From Pseudomonadota bacterium (GTDB lineage: Bacteria; Pseudomonadota; Gammaproteobacteria; Xanthomonadales; Xanthomonadaceae): a DNA stretch of 14,058 nt. The notes under the pieces were generated by a model. The model saw only the letters and a program-made list of their open reading frames with translations. It was not told where the DNA came from and searched no databases. The stretch's first letter is position 1, and each line of letters starts with the position of its first letter. Shown here piece after piece: positions 7,188-13,991 of this stretch. Where the stretch lies: assembly GCA_023388955.1 (NCBI GenBank), contig JAEWFH010000136.1, positions 1 through 14,058 on the forward strand, written 5' to 3'. The translations under genes were made by a program, and so were the position numbers.

Positions 7188-8980
7188 CAGAGGTCCGCCC
7201 CTACGCTGAGGTAGATCTGGAAGGAGGAATCCGGGTCATCCAGGCCGTGGGCGACATCCAGCCGCACCGGCCCGACCGGCGAGCGCCAGCGCACCCCCGC
7301 GCCCACGCCGGTACGCCAGTCCGGATCGCTGTCGAACGCACTGCCGCCGTCCACGAACGCGGCCGCGCCCCACTGTTCGGTGAAGTAGTGCTCGAACTCC
7401 ACGCTGCCGGTGGCGACGTTCTTCGCACCCAGCGCATAGAGCTTCCCGTCCGGCCCGAGGTGGCGCGGGCCGACCTCGCGCCAGGCGTAGCCGCGGATGC
7501 TGCGGTCGCCGCCGGCGAAGAAGCGCAGGCTCGGCGGCATCGCCACCAGTTCGTCGGTGAAGGTGTGGCCGAGTTCGCCGCGGACGATCAGGCGGTTGCG
7601 CTCGCCCAGGCCGCGGAACCAGCTCACCGTTGCCCGGGCCTGGGCGAAGCTGGCGTCGGTCCCCAGCCCCTCCACGCCGCCGCGCAGCAGCAGCGTGCCG
7701 GCGAGGCCGTCGCGCGGGTAGACCAGGTCGTCGGCATCCACGTACTCGGCGCGGATCGAAGGGAAGGTGTAAGTGGCGTACCGGTAGTCGGGCGGCTCGG
7801 GGCCGCCATTGCCGTTGACGGCGACGTAGGACCAGCGTTCGCGCAACGCATGCATCGAGGCGATCGCGGTCAGGTGGTCGTTGACCTCGCCGCTGCGGCT
7901 GGCGACGAACTCGATGCGGCGGTTGTCCAGCCAGTCGGTCTGCTCGTCGGCGGCCTGGGCGCTGAAGGTGTACCAGCCGTCCAGCCAGGCGAAGGCCGGG
8001 ATGCGGTACTGCGCGGTCAGGGTCTTGCGCCGCTGCGCCCAGTCCAGCTGCGCCAGCGCCTTGTGCCCGCGCGAGTTCACGTAGCGCCGCTCCATCCCCA
8101 GCCGCACGCCCGCGCCCGAATCGGTGCCGTAGCTCAGGCCGGCGCTGTAGATGCTGCGCTTGGCCGGGGTCAGCACCACGTCCACCGGCACCTCCAGGCC
8201 GTCCGCGTCCCCGGGCCGGGGCTCGATGTCGATGGCGGCGAAGTAGTCCAGCCGGGTCAGTGAATCGCGCAGCCGGTCCAGCTTGCCCTGGTGGTAGTAG
8301 CTGCCCTGCTCCCAGTACACCAGTTTGTCCAGCAGCGACTGGCGGAGGATCGTTTCCGGCGTCTGCTCGAAGTGGATCGGCCCCATGTCGTAGCGCGGGC
8401 CGCTGTCCCAGACCAGTTCGATGTCGGCGGCCTGGTCGGCGCGGGTGACCTCGACCCGGCGCGAGATGAAGTCGGCATCGAAGTAGCCGCGCACGCCCAG
8501 CCGGCGGCTGATGCGGTTGCGGCTGGCTTCGTAGAGCAGGTGCTCGAACACCTCGCCCTGGCGCGGCAGGAACGCCGCCAGGTCCTGCTGCAGGTAATAG
8601 TCGTCGCTGGCCTCGCCTTCGATGGCGACGTCGCTGTGGCGCACTCGCACCGGTTCGCCGGGGAGCACGGTGATGTCGACCACGAAGCTGGCGCGGCCGT
8701 TGCCGCTCTCGCTGCGCTCGACGTGGATCTCGGGCGAGTAGTAGCCGAACGGCTGCAGCGCCTCGCGGGTCTCGCCCTCCGCCTCGCGCACCAGGTGGCC
8801 CAGGCGTCGCCAGGACAGCTCGCGCCCCTGCGCGCGCACCAGCGACAGGGAAGCCAGGACGTTGTCCTCCATGGCCTCTTCCAGACCATGGATGCGGACG
8901 CTGGTGATCTCGGCCCCATGGGCCGTGCCGCCGGCGAGAACGATCAGCCCGAGGGCGGCAAGGCGGGTGCGAAGGTGCAT
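7187..8980 (-). CDS. tamA: Outer-membrane autotransporter assembly factor TamA (BamA/Omp85 family)
   Basis: The 597-residue precursor has a signal peptide (RTR followed by a hydrophobic core, probable cleavage after AHG at residue 22). Three POTRA-like modules follow (about 24-108, 110-195 and 196-272), then a 16-strand-type beta-barrel from about 276 to the end. The Omp85 loop-6 motif appears as GGDRSIRGY (490-498, with RGY at 496-498), followed by SVEFEHYF and FVDGGSAF. The last strand is FQIYLSVGADL. Length and order match TamA (E. coli 577 residues) rather than the five-POTRA BamA. It sits in the outer membrane and works with TamB, whose gene follows with a one-base overlap. It lies 50 bases after glyS with no visible terminator between. 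The start has no strong Shine-Dalgarno; AAAGG about 13 bases upstream is the best candidate. Confidence 0.95.
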   Translation of the reverse strand: MHLRTRLAALGLIVLAGGTAHGAEITSVRIHGLEEAMEDNVLASLSLVRAQGRELSWRRLGHLVREAEGETREALQPFGYYSPEIHVERSESGNGRASFVVDITVLPGEPVRVRHSDVAIEGEASDDYYLQQDLAAFLPRQGEVFEHLLYEASRNRISRRLGVRGYFDADFISRRVEVTRADQAADIELVWDSGPRYDMGPIHFEQTPETILRQSLLDKLVYWEQGSYYHQGKLDRLRDSLTRLDYFAAIDIEPRPGDADGLEVPVDVVLTPAKRSIYSAGLSYGTDSGAGVRLGMERRYVNSRGHKALAQLDWAQRRKTLTAQYRIPAFAWLDGWYTFSAQAADEQTDWLDNRRIEFVASRSGEVNDHLTAIASMHALRERWSYVAVNGNGGPEPPDYRYATYTFPSIRAEYVDADDLVYPRDGLAGTLLLRGGVEGLGTDASFAQARATVSWFRGLGERNRLIVRGELGHTFTDELVAMPPSLRFFAGGDRSIRGYAWREVGPRHLGPDGKLYALGAKNVATGSVEFEHYFTEQWGAAAFVDGGSAFDSDPDWRTGVGAGVRWRSPVGPVRLDVAHGLDDPDSSFQIYLSVGADL

Positions 8981-9030
8981 CGGCGCAGGATACCTTTCGC
9001 GCGTCTAGGAACCGTCACCGGATGCCTTCC

Positions 9031-11136
9031 TCAAGCGGACAAATACTCGATCGCGGCCACCGCTCCCAACCGGTCGCTCAACCGCCGCAGCAGCGCCAGC
9101 CGGTTCGCGCGCAGTGCCGGGTCCTCGGCATTGACCATCACCGCGTCGAAGAACGCATCCACCTGCGGCCGCAGTCCGGCCAGCCGCGCCAGCACCGCGA
9201 CGTAGTCACCGCTGGCCAGCAGCGGGTCGGTGTCGGCGATCGCCGCGTCGACGGCCGTCGCCAGCCCGCGCTCGGCGTCCTCGGCCAGCAACGCCGGATC
9301 CACTGCGTCCGGCACCTCGCCCTCGGCCTTGCGCAGGATGTTGCGGCTGCGCTTGTTCGCCGCCGCCAGCGCCTCGGCTTCCGGGCGCTTGGCGAAATCG
9401 GCGATGGCGTGCAGGCGGCGGTCGAAGTCCGGCAGCGACAGGCCGTCTCCGTCCGCGGTCGCCACCGCCAGCACCGCCTCGAACTGCTGTGGGGTGATCC
9501 CGCGCTCGGCGTAGTAGCCGCGCAGGCGGTCGTAGACGAAGCCACGCAGTTCGGTGACGTCGGCGCGCGCGGGCTTCTTGCCGACCTGCACCTCGCCCAC
9601 CCCTTCCGCGGCGGCGGCCAGCAGAGCGTCGAGCGGCAGGTCGATCCCGCCCTCGACCAGGGTGCGCGCCAGGCCCAGTGCATTGCGGCGCAGCGCGAAC
9701 GGATCCTTGTTGCCGGTCGGCCGCAGCCCGGCGGCGAAGCCACCGGCCAGGGTGTCCAGGCGCTCGGCAATCGCCAGCACCCGGCCCAGCGCGGACGGGG
9801 CGATGGCATCGGCGGCAAAACGCGGCATCCACGCCTCGTCCAGCGCCGCGGCCAGCGCCTCCGGCTCGCCGGCGGCGGTCGCGTAGTGGCGCCCGGCGAT
9901 GCCCTGCAGCTCCGGGAACTCGCCGACCATGCGTGACTGCAGGTCGGCCTTGGAGAGCGCCGCGGCGCGACCGGCCAGCCCGGCGTCCACACCGACCTGC
10001 GCAGCGATCCGCCCGGCCAGCGCCCGCACCCGGCCGACCTTGTCGGCCATGCTGCCCAGCGAGGCCTGGTAGGTGACGTTGGCCAGGCCTTCGTTCATCG
10101 CCGCCAGGCCCTCCTTCAGGTCCTCCTCGAAGAAGAACTGCGCATCGGCGAAGCGCGGCCGGATCACCCGCTCGTAGCCCTTGCGGACCTGCTCGACGTC
10201 ATGGGACTCGATGTTGGCGATGCCGATGAAGTGGCGGGTCAGCTGCCCGTCGGCGTCCAGCACCGGGAAGAACTTCTGGTTCGCCTCCATGGTGGCGACC
10301 AGTGCCTCGGCCGGCACCTTGAGGAAGCCTTCCTCGAAGCTGCAGGCGACTGCCGCCGGCCACTCGACCAGTCCGTTGACCTCCTCCAGCAGCTCCGGGT
10401 CGATGCGCGCGCTGCCGCCGGCGGCGGACGCGGCGGCTTCGGTCTGCTCGACGATGCGCCCGCGTCGTTCCGCAGGGTCGACCAGCACCTTCGCCGCACG
10501 CAGCGCCTCGACGTAGTCGCCGGGCGCCTCGATGCGCACCGCGGCCGGATGCAGGAAGCGGTGGCCGCGGCTGTGGCGGTCGCTGGCCACGCCCATCACC
10601 GTCGCCTCCACCACCGTCTCGCCCAGCAGCACCACCAGCCAGTGCACCGGTCGCGCGAAGGCGTGGTCGTGGTCGCCCCAGTGCATCGGCTTGGGGACCG
10701 GCATGGCGTCGATGGCCTCGGTGATGACCTCGCCCAGCAGCGCCGCGGTCGCCGCGCCCGGCTTCACCGAGCGGTGCACGAAGCGCTCGCCCTTGGCGTC
10801 GGTGGTGCGCTCCAGCGCCGTCCACTCCACCCCCGCCTTGGCGGCGAAGCCCTGCAGCGCGCGGGTCGGCTGCCCTTCGGCGTCCAGGGCGATGTTGAGG
10901 TAAGGGCCCAGGACTTCGGAGCGTTGCTCGGGCTGCTCGCCCGCCACCCCCGGCAGGAGCACGGCGAGCCGGCGCGGGGTGTACAGCGGCCGCGCATCGC
11001 CGCGCTCGACGGCAATGCCGCGCTTGTCCAGTGCAGCCAGGACGCCATCGAAGAAGGCCTGCGCCAGCCCCGGCAGCGCCTTGACCGGCAGCTCGTCGGT
11101 ACCCAGTTCAATCAGCAGTGGTTGCATGTCGGTCAT
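9031..11136 (-). CDS. glyS: Glycine--tRNA ligase beta subunit
   Basis: This 701-residue beta subunit belongs to the alpha2beta2 bacterial glycyl-tRNA synthetase, which charges tRNA-Gly in the cytoplasm using ATP. Family marks in order: LLIELGTDELPVKALP (7-22), a GHRFLHP segment near 190, LVEWPAAVACSF and EANQKFFPV, KADLQSRMVGEFPELQG near 395, AERLDTLAGGFAAGLRPTGNKDPFALRR ending near 480, and a C-terminal DALR-type anticodon-binding region (about 590-690). The length fits the family (about 690). The ATG at 11136 is chosen because AAGGAG lies 8 bases upstream. An in-frame ATG at 11208 would add 24 residues translated from a repeat element and is rejected; a further ATG at 11127 lacks equal spacing. 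It lies downstream of glyQ across a 156-base repeat-filled spacer and upstream of tamA. Confidence 0.97.
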   Translation of the reverse strand: MTDMQPLLIELGTDELPVKALPGLAQAFFDGVLAALDKRGIAVERGDARPLYTPRRLAVLLPGVAGEQPEQRSEVLGPYLNIALDAEGQPTRALQGFAAKAGVEWTALERTTDAKGERFVHRSVKPGAATAALLGEVITEAIDAMPVPKPMHWGDHDHAFARPVHWLVVLLGETVVEATVMGVASDRHSRGHRFLHPAAVRIEAPGDYVEALRAAKVLVDPAERRGRIVEQTEAAASAAGGSARIDPELLEEVNGLVEWPAAVACSFEEGFLKVPAEALVATMEANQKFFPVLDADGQLTRHFIGIANIESHDVEQVRKGYERVIRPRFADAQFFFEEDLKEGLAAMNEGLANVTYQASLGSMADKVGRVRALAGRIAAQVGVDAGLAGRAAALSKADLQSRMVGEFPELQGIAGRHYATAAGEPEALAAALDEAWMPRFAADAIAPSALGRVLAIAERLDTLAGGFAAGLRPTGNKDPFALRRNALGLARTLVEGGIDLPLDALLAAAAEGVGEVQVGKKPARADVTELRGFVYDRLRGYYAERGITPQQFEAVLAVATADGDGLSLPDFDRRLHAIADFAKRPEAEALAAANKRSRNILRKAEGEVPDAVDPALLAEDAERGLATAVDAAIADTDPLLASGDYVAVLARLAGLRPQVDAFFDAVMVNAEDPALRANRLALLRRLSDRLGAVAAIEYLSA

Positions 11137-11144
11137 CTGGTTGG

Positions 11145-11150
11145 CTCCTT
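11145..11150 (-). promoter_or_regulatory. glyS ribosome binding site next to a repeat hairpin
   Basis: On the minus strand this is AAGGAG, 8 bases before the glyS ATG at 11136; it decides that start. Its AAGG is part of a second copy of GGGAGAAGG that begins in the neighbouring palindrome, so it could be covered by an alternative hairpin (see findings). Confidence 0.75.
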
Positions 11151-11153
11151 CTC

Positions 11154-11279
11154 CCTTCTCCCGCTTGCGGGAGAAGGTGCCCGAAGGGCGGATGAGGGCA
11201 GATGGCAAGTCCAGTCAGGATCACAGGCTGGACTTGGGAACTGCCCTCACCCCGGCCCTCTCTCGCGAGCGGGAGAGGG
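11154..11279. repeat. REPIN-like pair of inverted palindromic elements in the glyQ-glyS spacer
   Basis: The left palindrome has perfect 11-base arms, CCTTCTCCCGC (11154-11164) and GCGGGAGAAGG (11167-11177), with a TT centre. It is followed by the small hairpin GCCC-GAA-GGGC (11179-11189) and the tail TGAGGGCAG (11193-11201). The right half mirrors it: CTGCCCTCA (11241-11249), then a palindrome with CCCTCTC (11256-11262) and GAGAGGG (11273-11279), slightly decayed at its centre. Between them CAAGTCCAG (11206-11214) pairs with CTGGACTTG (11228-11236). The whole can fold into a long nested cruciform or RNA hairpin. Elements of this look (GC-rich palindrome plus CCCTCA tail) are abundant between genes in Xanthomonas-type genomes; calling it a REPIN is inference until copies are counted. 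It fills most of the 11137-11292 spacer and leaves both genes intact. Confidence 0.75.
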
Positions 11280-11292
11280 GGAAAGGCGGGGG

Positions 11293-12231
11293 TCAGGCGG
11301 CGGCCTTGGTTTTCTTCAGGCCCGGGAAACCCATCTTCTCGCGCTGTGCGTAATACGCCTTCGCCACCGCCTGGGAGATCTTGCGCACCCGCAGGATGTA
11401 GCGCTGGCGCTCGGTGACGCTGATCGCGCGGCGCGCGTCGAGCAGGTTGAAGCAGTGGCTGGCCTTCATCACCTGCTCGTAGGCCGGCAGCGGCAGGTCC
11501 AGCTCGACCAGCTTGGCGGCCTCGGCCTCGCACTCGTCGAAGCGGCGCAGCAGTACCTCCACGTCGGCGTGCTCGAAGTTGTAGGTGCTCTGCTCGACCT
11601 CATTCTGGTGGTAGACGTCGCGGTAGTGCACCGGGGTGCCGTCCGGGCCGTGGGTCCAGACCAGGTCGAACACGTCGTCCACGCCCTGCAGGTACATGCA
11701 CAGGCGTTCCAGGCCGTAGGTGATCTCGCCCAGCACCGGCTTGCACTCGAGGCCACCGGCCTGCTGGAACCAGGTGAACTGGGTCACCTCCATGCCGTTG
11801 AGCCAGACCTCCCAGCCCAGGCCCCAGGCACCGAGGGTCGGCGACTCCCAGTTGTCCTCGACCAGCCGCAGGTCGTGCACCAGCGGGTCCACGCCCAGGG
11901 CCTTCAAGGAGTCGAAGTACAGCTCGACGATATTGTCCGGGCTGGGCTTCATCGCCACCTGGTACTGGTAGTAGCGCTGCAGGCGGTTGGGGTTCTCGCC
12001 GTAGCGGCCGTCGGTGGGGCGGCGGCAGGGCTGCACGTAGGCGGCGTTCCACGGCTCCGGGCCCAGCGAGCGCAGGAAGGTAGCCGGGTGGAAGGTGCCG
12101 GCGCCGACCTCCAGGTCGAGCGGCTGGATCAGCACGCAGCCCTGCGCCGCCCAGAAGTCATTGAGGCGCTGGATCAGCTGCTGGAAGGTCGGCGGCGCGG
12201 TGCCGGCGGCGGGGGCTTCGGGCATGGTCAT
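11293..12231 (-). CDS. glyQ: Glycine--tRNA ligase alpha subunit
   Basis: This 312-residue alpha subunit holds the class II catalytic core that makes glycyl-adenylate and transfers glycine to tRNA together with GlyS. It is almost consensus: TFQQLIQRLNDFWAAQGCV (15-33), EVGAGTFHPATFLRSLGPEP (41-60), CRRPTDGRYGENPNRLQ (69-85), YYQYQVAMKPSPDNIVELY, then WEVWLNGMEVTQFTWFQQ and GEITYGLERLCMYLQGVD. The length matches the family (about 300). Two start codons are close together: ATG at 12231 and ATG at 12225. Neither has a good Shine-Dalgarno sequence; 12231 is given as the longer choice. A TATACT box lies 23 bases upstream. A far upstream in-frame ATG at 12591 runs antisense through the neighbouring amidotransferase gene and is rejected. 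It is first gene of the probable glyQ-glyS-tamA-tamB unit. Confidence 0.97.
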   Translation of the reverse strand: MTMPEAPAAGTAPPTFQQLIQRLNDFWAAQGCVLIQPLDLEVGAGTFHPATFLRSLGPEPWNAAYVQPCRRPTDGRYGENPNRLQRYYQYQVAMKPSPDNIVELYFDSLKALGVDPLVHDLRLVEDNWESPTLGAWGLGWEVWLNGMEVTQFTWFQQAGGLECKPVLGEITYGLERLCMYLQGVDDVFDLVWTHGPDGTPVHYRDVYHQNEVEQSTYNFEHADVEVLLRRFDECEAEAAKLVELDLPLPAYEQVMKASHCFNLLDARRAISVTERQRYILRVRKISQAVAKAYYAQREKMGFPGLKKTKAAA

Positions 12232-12253
12232 GGGCGCGTGCGGGAAGCCGGCT

Positions 12254-12259
12254 AGTATA
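12254..12259 (-). promoter_or_regulatory. Probable -10 box of the glyQ promoter
   Basis: The minus strand reads TATACT, one mismatch from TATAAT, in a 61-base divergent spacer where a glyQ promoter is expected. Transcription would begin near 12247, giving a leader of about 16 bases. No convincing -35 hexamer is seen 16-19 bases upstream. The box overlaps the 6-base palindrome GTATAC (12255-12260). Confidence 0.5.
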
Positions 12260-12292
12260 CGTCCGCCCCCGTTCACCCTTGCAGGCAGTGCC

Positions 12293-13033
12293 TTGGCCAT
12301 CGCGTCCGCATCCCGTGCCCCGTTCCTGATCCTCGTTGCCGGCCAGCCGGCCGCGCCCCTGCGCCGCCACGGCGGCTTCGACCACTGGATCCGCGTCGCC
12401 GCGGGCCTGGGCCGGGACGAGGCGGTGGTCATCGACGTGGAGGGCGGCGACGAGCTGCCGACCCTGGATGCCTTCGCCGGGGTGATCGTCAGCGGTTCGG
12501 CGGCCATGGTCACCGAGCGCCTGCCCTGGAGCGAGCGCGCCGCCGCCTGGCTGGCGGACGCCTCGCGGGCCGGCCTGCCGCTGCTGGGCATCTGCTACGG
12601 CCACCAGCTGCTGGCGCACGCGCTGGGTGGAACCGTGGTCGACAACCCGGCCGGGCGCCGCATGGGCACCTTCGAGGTCGAGCTGCTGCCGGAGGCAGCC
12701 GATGACGCCCTGCTGGGGCCGTTGCCGCCGCGTTTCCCGGCGCAGATGACCCACGTGCAGCACGTCTCGGTGCCGCCACCGGGCGCGGTGGTGCTGGCGC
12801 GCGCCGAACACGATCCCTGCCATGCCTTCCACGTCGGTGCGAACACCTGGGGCGTGCAGTTCCATCCCGAGTTCAGCACCACCCACATGCGCGGCTACCT
12901 GCAGGCCCGCGCCGGGGTGCTGGCGCAGGAAGGCTTGGATGTCCGCGCGCTGCTGGACGCGGTCGGCGCGGCGCCGCAGGCCCGACGGGTTTTGCGTCGT
13001 TTCGTGCATCATTCACGCAACGCGGCGCGCTGA
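12293..13033 (+). CDS. Class I glutamine amidotransferase-like protein (GMP-synthase GATase-like)
   Basis: This 246-residue protein has the class I GATase fold marks. The nucleophile elbow is GICYGHQ (99-105, Cys101), and the catalytic His and Glu are in HPEF (His191, Glu193), with the common GVQFHPEFS context. VSGSAAMVTERLPW (66-79) corresponds to the oxyanion-side loop. Only the amidotransferase domain is present; there is no ATP-pyrophosphatase domain, so it is not GMP synthase itself. Stand-alone members of this group are usually annotated as GMP synthase-like or gamma-glutamyl-peptide hydrolase-like proteins of uncertain substrate. The most likely start is TTG at 12293, with AGG at 12283-12285 seven bases before it; no ATG or GTG lies in frame between it and the conserved fold. 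Upstream ATGs in this frame run antisense through glyQ. It is divergent from glyQ and 35 bases before the next gene, so a two-gene or longer operon is likely. Confidence 0.88.
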   Translation: MAIASASRAPFLILVAGQPAAPLRRHGGFDHWIRVAAGLGRDEAVVIDVEGGDELPTLDAFAGVIVSGSAAMVTERLPWSERAAAWLADASRAGLPLLGICYGHQLLAHALGGTVVDNPAGRRMGTFEVELLPEAADDALLGPLPPRFPAQMTHVQHVSVPPPGAVVLARAEHDPCHAFHVGANTWGVQFHPEFSTTHMRGYLQARAGVLAQEGLDVRALLDAVGAAPQARRVLRRFVHHSRNAAR

Positions 13034-13068
13034 CGGCGCGCCCAAAGCAAACAGTCCCGGGGACGACG

Positions 13069-13908
13069 ATGGAAGCGAACAAGGTCAACGCAGGCAGCGG
13101 CGCGCAATGGCTGCTGGACGGCATCGCGCTGGTACGGCGCCATCCGGGCCCGCTGCTGGTGATCGGACTGGTCTACGGCGTACTGGCCAGTATCCCGGTA
13201 CTGAGCCTGCTGGTCGGGGCGCTGGGCGTGGTGCTGATGGGCGGGGTGCTGCTGGCGGTCCGGCAGGCCGACCAGGGCCAGTCGCCCGGGGTGGCGACGC
13301 TGTTCGCCGCGTTCGGCTCGGGCAAGATCGCCCGGCTGCTGGTGCTGGTGCTGATCGCAGTGGTGTTCATGCTGGCCGTTGCCCTGCTGCTGGTGTTGAT
13401 GATCGGTGGCGAGGGCGTGTCGCTGATGCAGCGCATCGTCGAGTCCACCCCGCCGGGCGGGCAGCCGGACCCGGCCCTGATCGCGCAACTGCCGGCCGGC
13501 CGCCTGCTGGGCTGGTTCGCCCTGCTGCTGGTGCTGGCGGTACTGGTGGGGGTGTACACGTTCTTCTACATCGCGCTGGTGATGTTCACCGACCTCGGGG
13601 CCGGCCAGGCCCTGCGTGCCAGCATGAAGGCGGGCACCCGCAACCTGCCGGCGCTGCTGGTCTACATGCTGGTCAGCATCGTCTTCAGCGTGATGGTGAT
13701 GCTGCTGGTGGCACTGGTTTCGGGCCTGCTCGGGATCGCGCTGGGCGGGTTCTGGGCGGAACTCCTCGCCGGCGTGCTGGTGACCATGGTGGTGGTGCCG
13801 GTGAGCGCGGGCGCGATGTACTACGGCTGGCGCCAGGTGTTCGGCGACCGCCTGCCGGGCGCGCCGCCGCCGCTGCCGGAGGATACCGGGTCGGGTTTCC
13901 ACGCCTGA
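13069..13908 (+). CDS. BPSS1780-family integral membrane protein
   Basis: This 279-residue protein has about six hydrophobic segments (roughly 28-45, 47-65, 88-112, 146-175, 194-222 and 231-252). Its N-terminus carries the family feature of a short soluble start (NAGSGAQWLLDGIALVRRHP, 7-26) that continues into the first helix. The pattern of a W-containing amphipathic start, LFAAFGSGKIARLL at 78-91, and a late FTDLGAGQALRAS segment (173-185) fits BPSS1780-type membrane proteins, which have no established function. The C-terminal tail is short and Pro-rich (GAPPPLPEDTG). GGGGA at 13059-13063, five bases before the ATG, supports the start. It follows the amidotransferase gene by 35 bases and precedes a gene whose N-terminus resembles its own. 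Confidence 0.8.
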   Translation: MEANKVNAGSGAQWLLDGIALVRRHPGPLLVIGLVYGVLASIPVLSLLVGALGVVLMGGVLLAVRQADQGQSPGVATLFAAFGSGKIARLLVLVLIAVVFMLAVALLLVLMIGGEGVSLMQRIVESTPPGGQPDPALIAQLPAGRLLGWFALLLVLAVLVGVYTFFYIALVMFTDLGAGQALRASMKAGTRNLPALLVYMLVSIVFSVMVMLLVALVSGLLGIALGGFWAELLAGVLVTMVVVPVSAGAMYYGWRQVFGDRLPGAPPPLPEDTGSGFHA

Positions 13909-13947
13909 CCCCGCGGCGCCCGCGCGGCCGGCCGCCACGCATGGGCA

Positions 13948-13965
13948 CCGCCTTGGGGGAGGCGG
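13948..13965 (+). other. Short hairpin between two membrane-protein genes
   Basis: CCGCCT (13948-13953) pairs with AGGCGG (13960-13965) around a 6-base loop, in the 83-base spacer after the first membrane-protein gene. No T-run follows, so it is a weak candidate for a terminator or attenuating stem. The rest of the spacer is GC-rich and otherwise unremarkable. Confidence 0.25.
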
Positions 13966-13991
13966 CCTGAAGGACCAGGGGAGTACAGGGA

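Noticed and set aside
3435..7214. Two long plus-strand open frames (601 and 626 codons) opposite tamB
   Set aside because: Low-complexity Gln/His/Ala/Gly/Val translations typical of the reverse frame of GC-rich coding DNA; tamB and the tamA overlap explain the region completely.
11137..11208. Upstream ATG at 11208 for glyS
   Set aside because: The added 24 residues are translated palindromic repeat; the ATG at 11136 has AAGGAG at ideal spacing and begins at the family N-terminus.
11154..11279. CRISPR array or intrinsic terminator in the glyQ-glyS spacer
   Set aside because: Only two different inverted elements are present, with no regular direct repeats or spacers, and no T-run follows the hairpins.
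10201..12255. Plus-strand open frame of 684 codons opposite glyS and glyQ
   Set aside because: It reads through two highly conserved synthetase genes and the repeat spacer; no recognisable motif.
12095..12292. Upstream start at 12095 for the amidotransferase
   Set aside because: It would overlap the glyQ coding region in antisense and add residues unlike the family; the conserved fold starts just after the TTG at 12293.
12232..12591. Upstream ATG at 12591 for glyQ
   Set aside because: The extension is antisense to the amidotransferase gene and shows no similarity to GlyQ N-termini.
13009..13938. Minus-strand His/Gln-rich open frame of 309 codons opposite the membrane protein
   Set aside because: His/Gln runs arise from the reverse complement of Leu/Val (CTG, GTG) codons in membrane helices.
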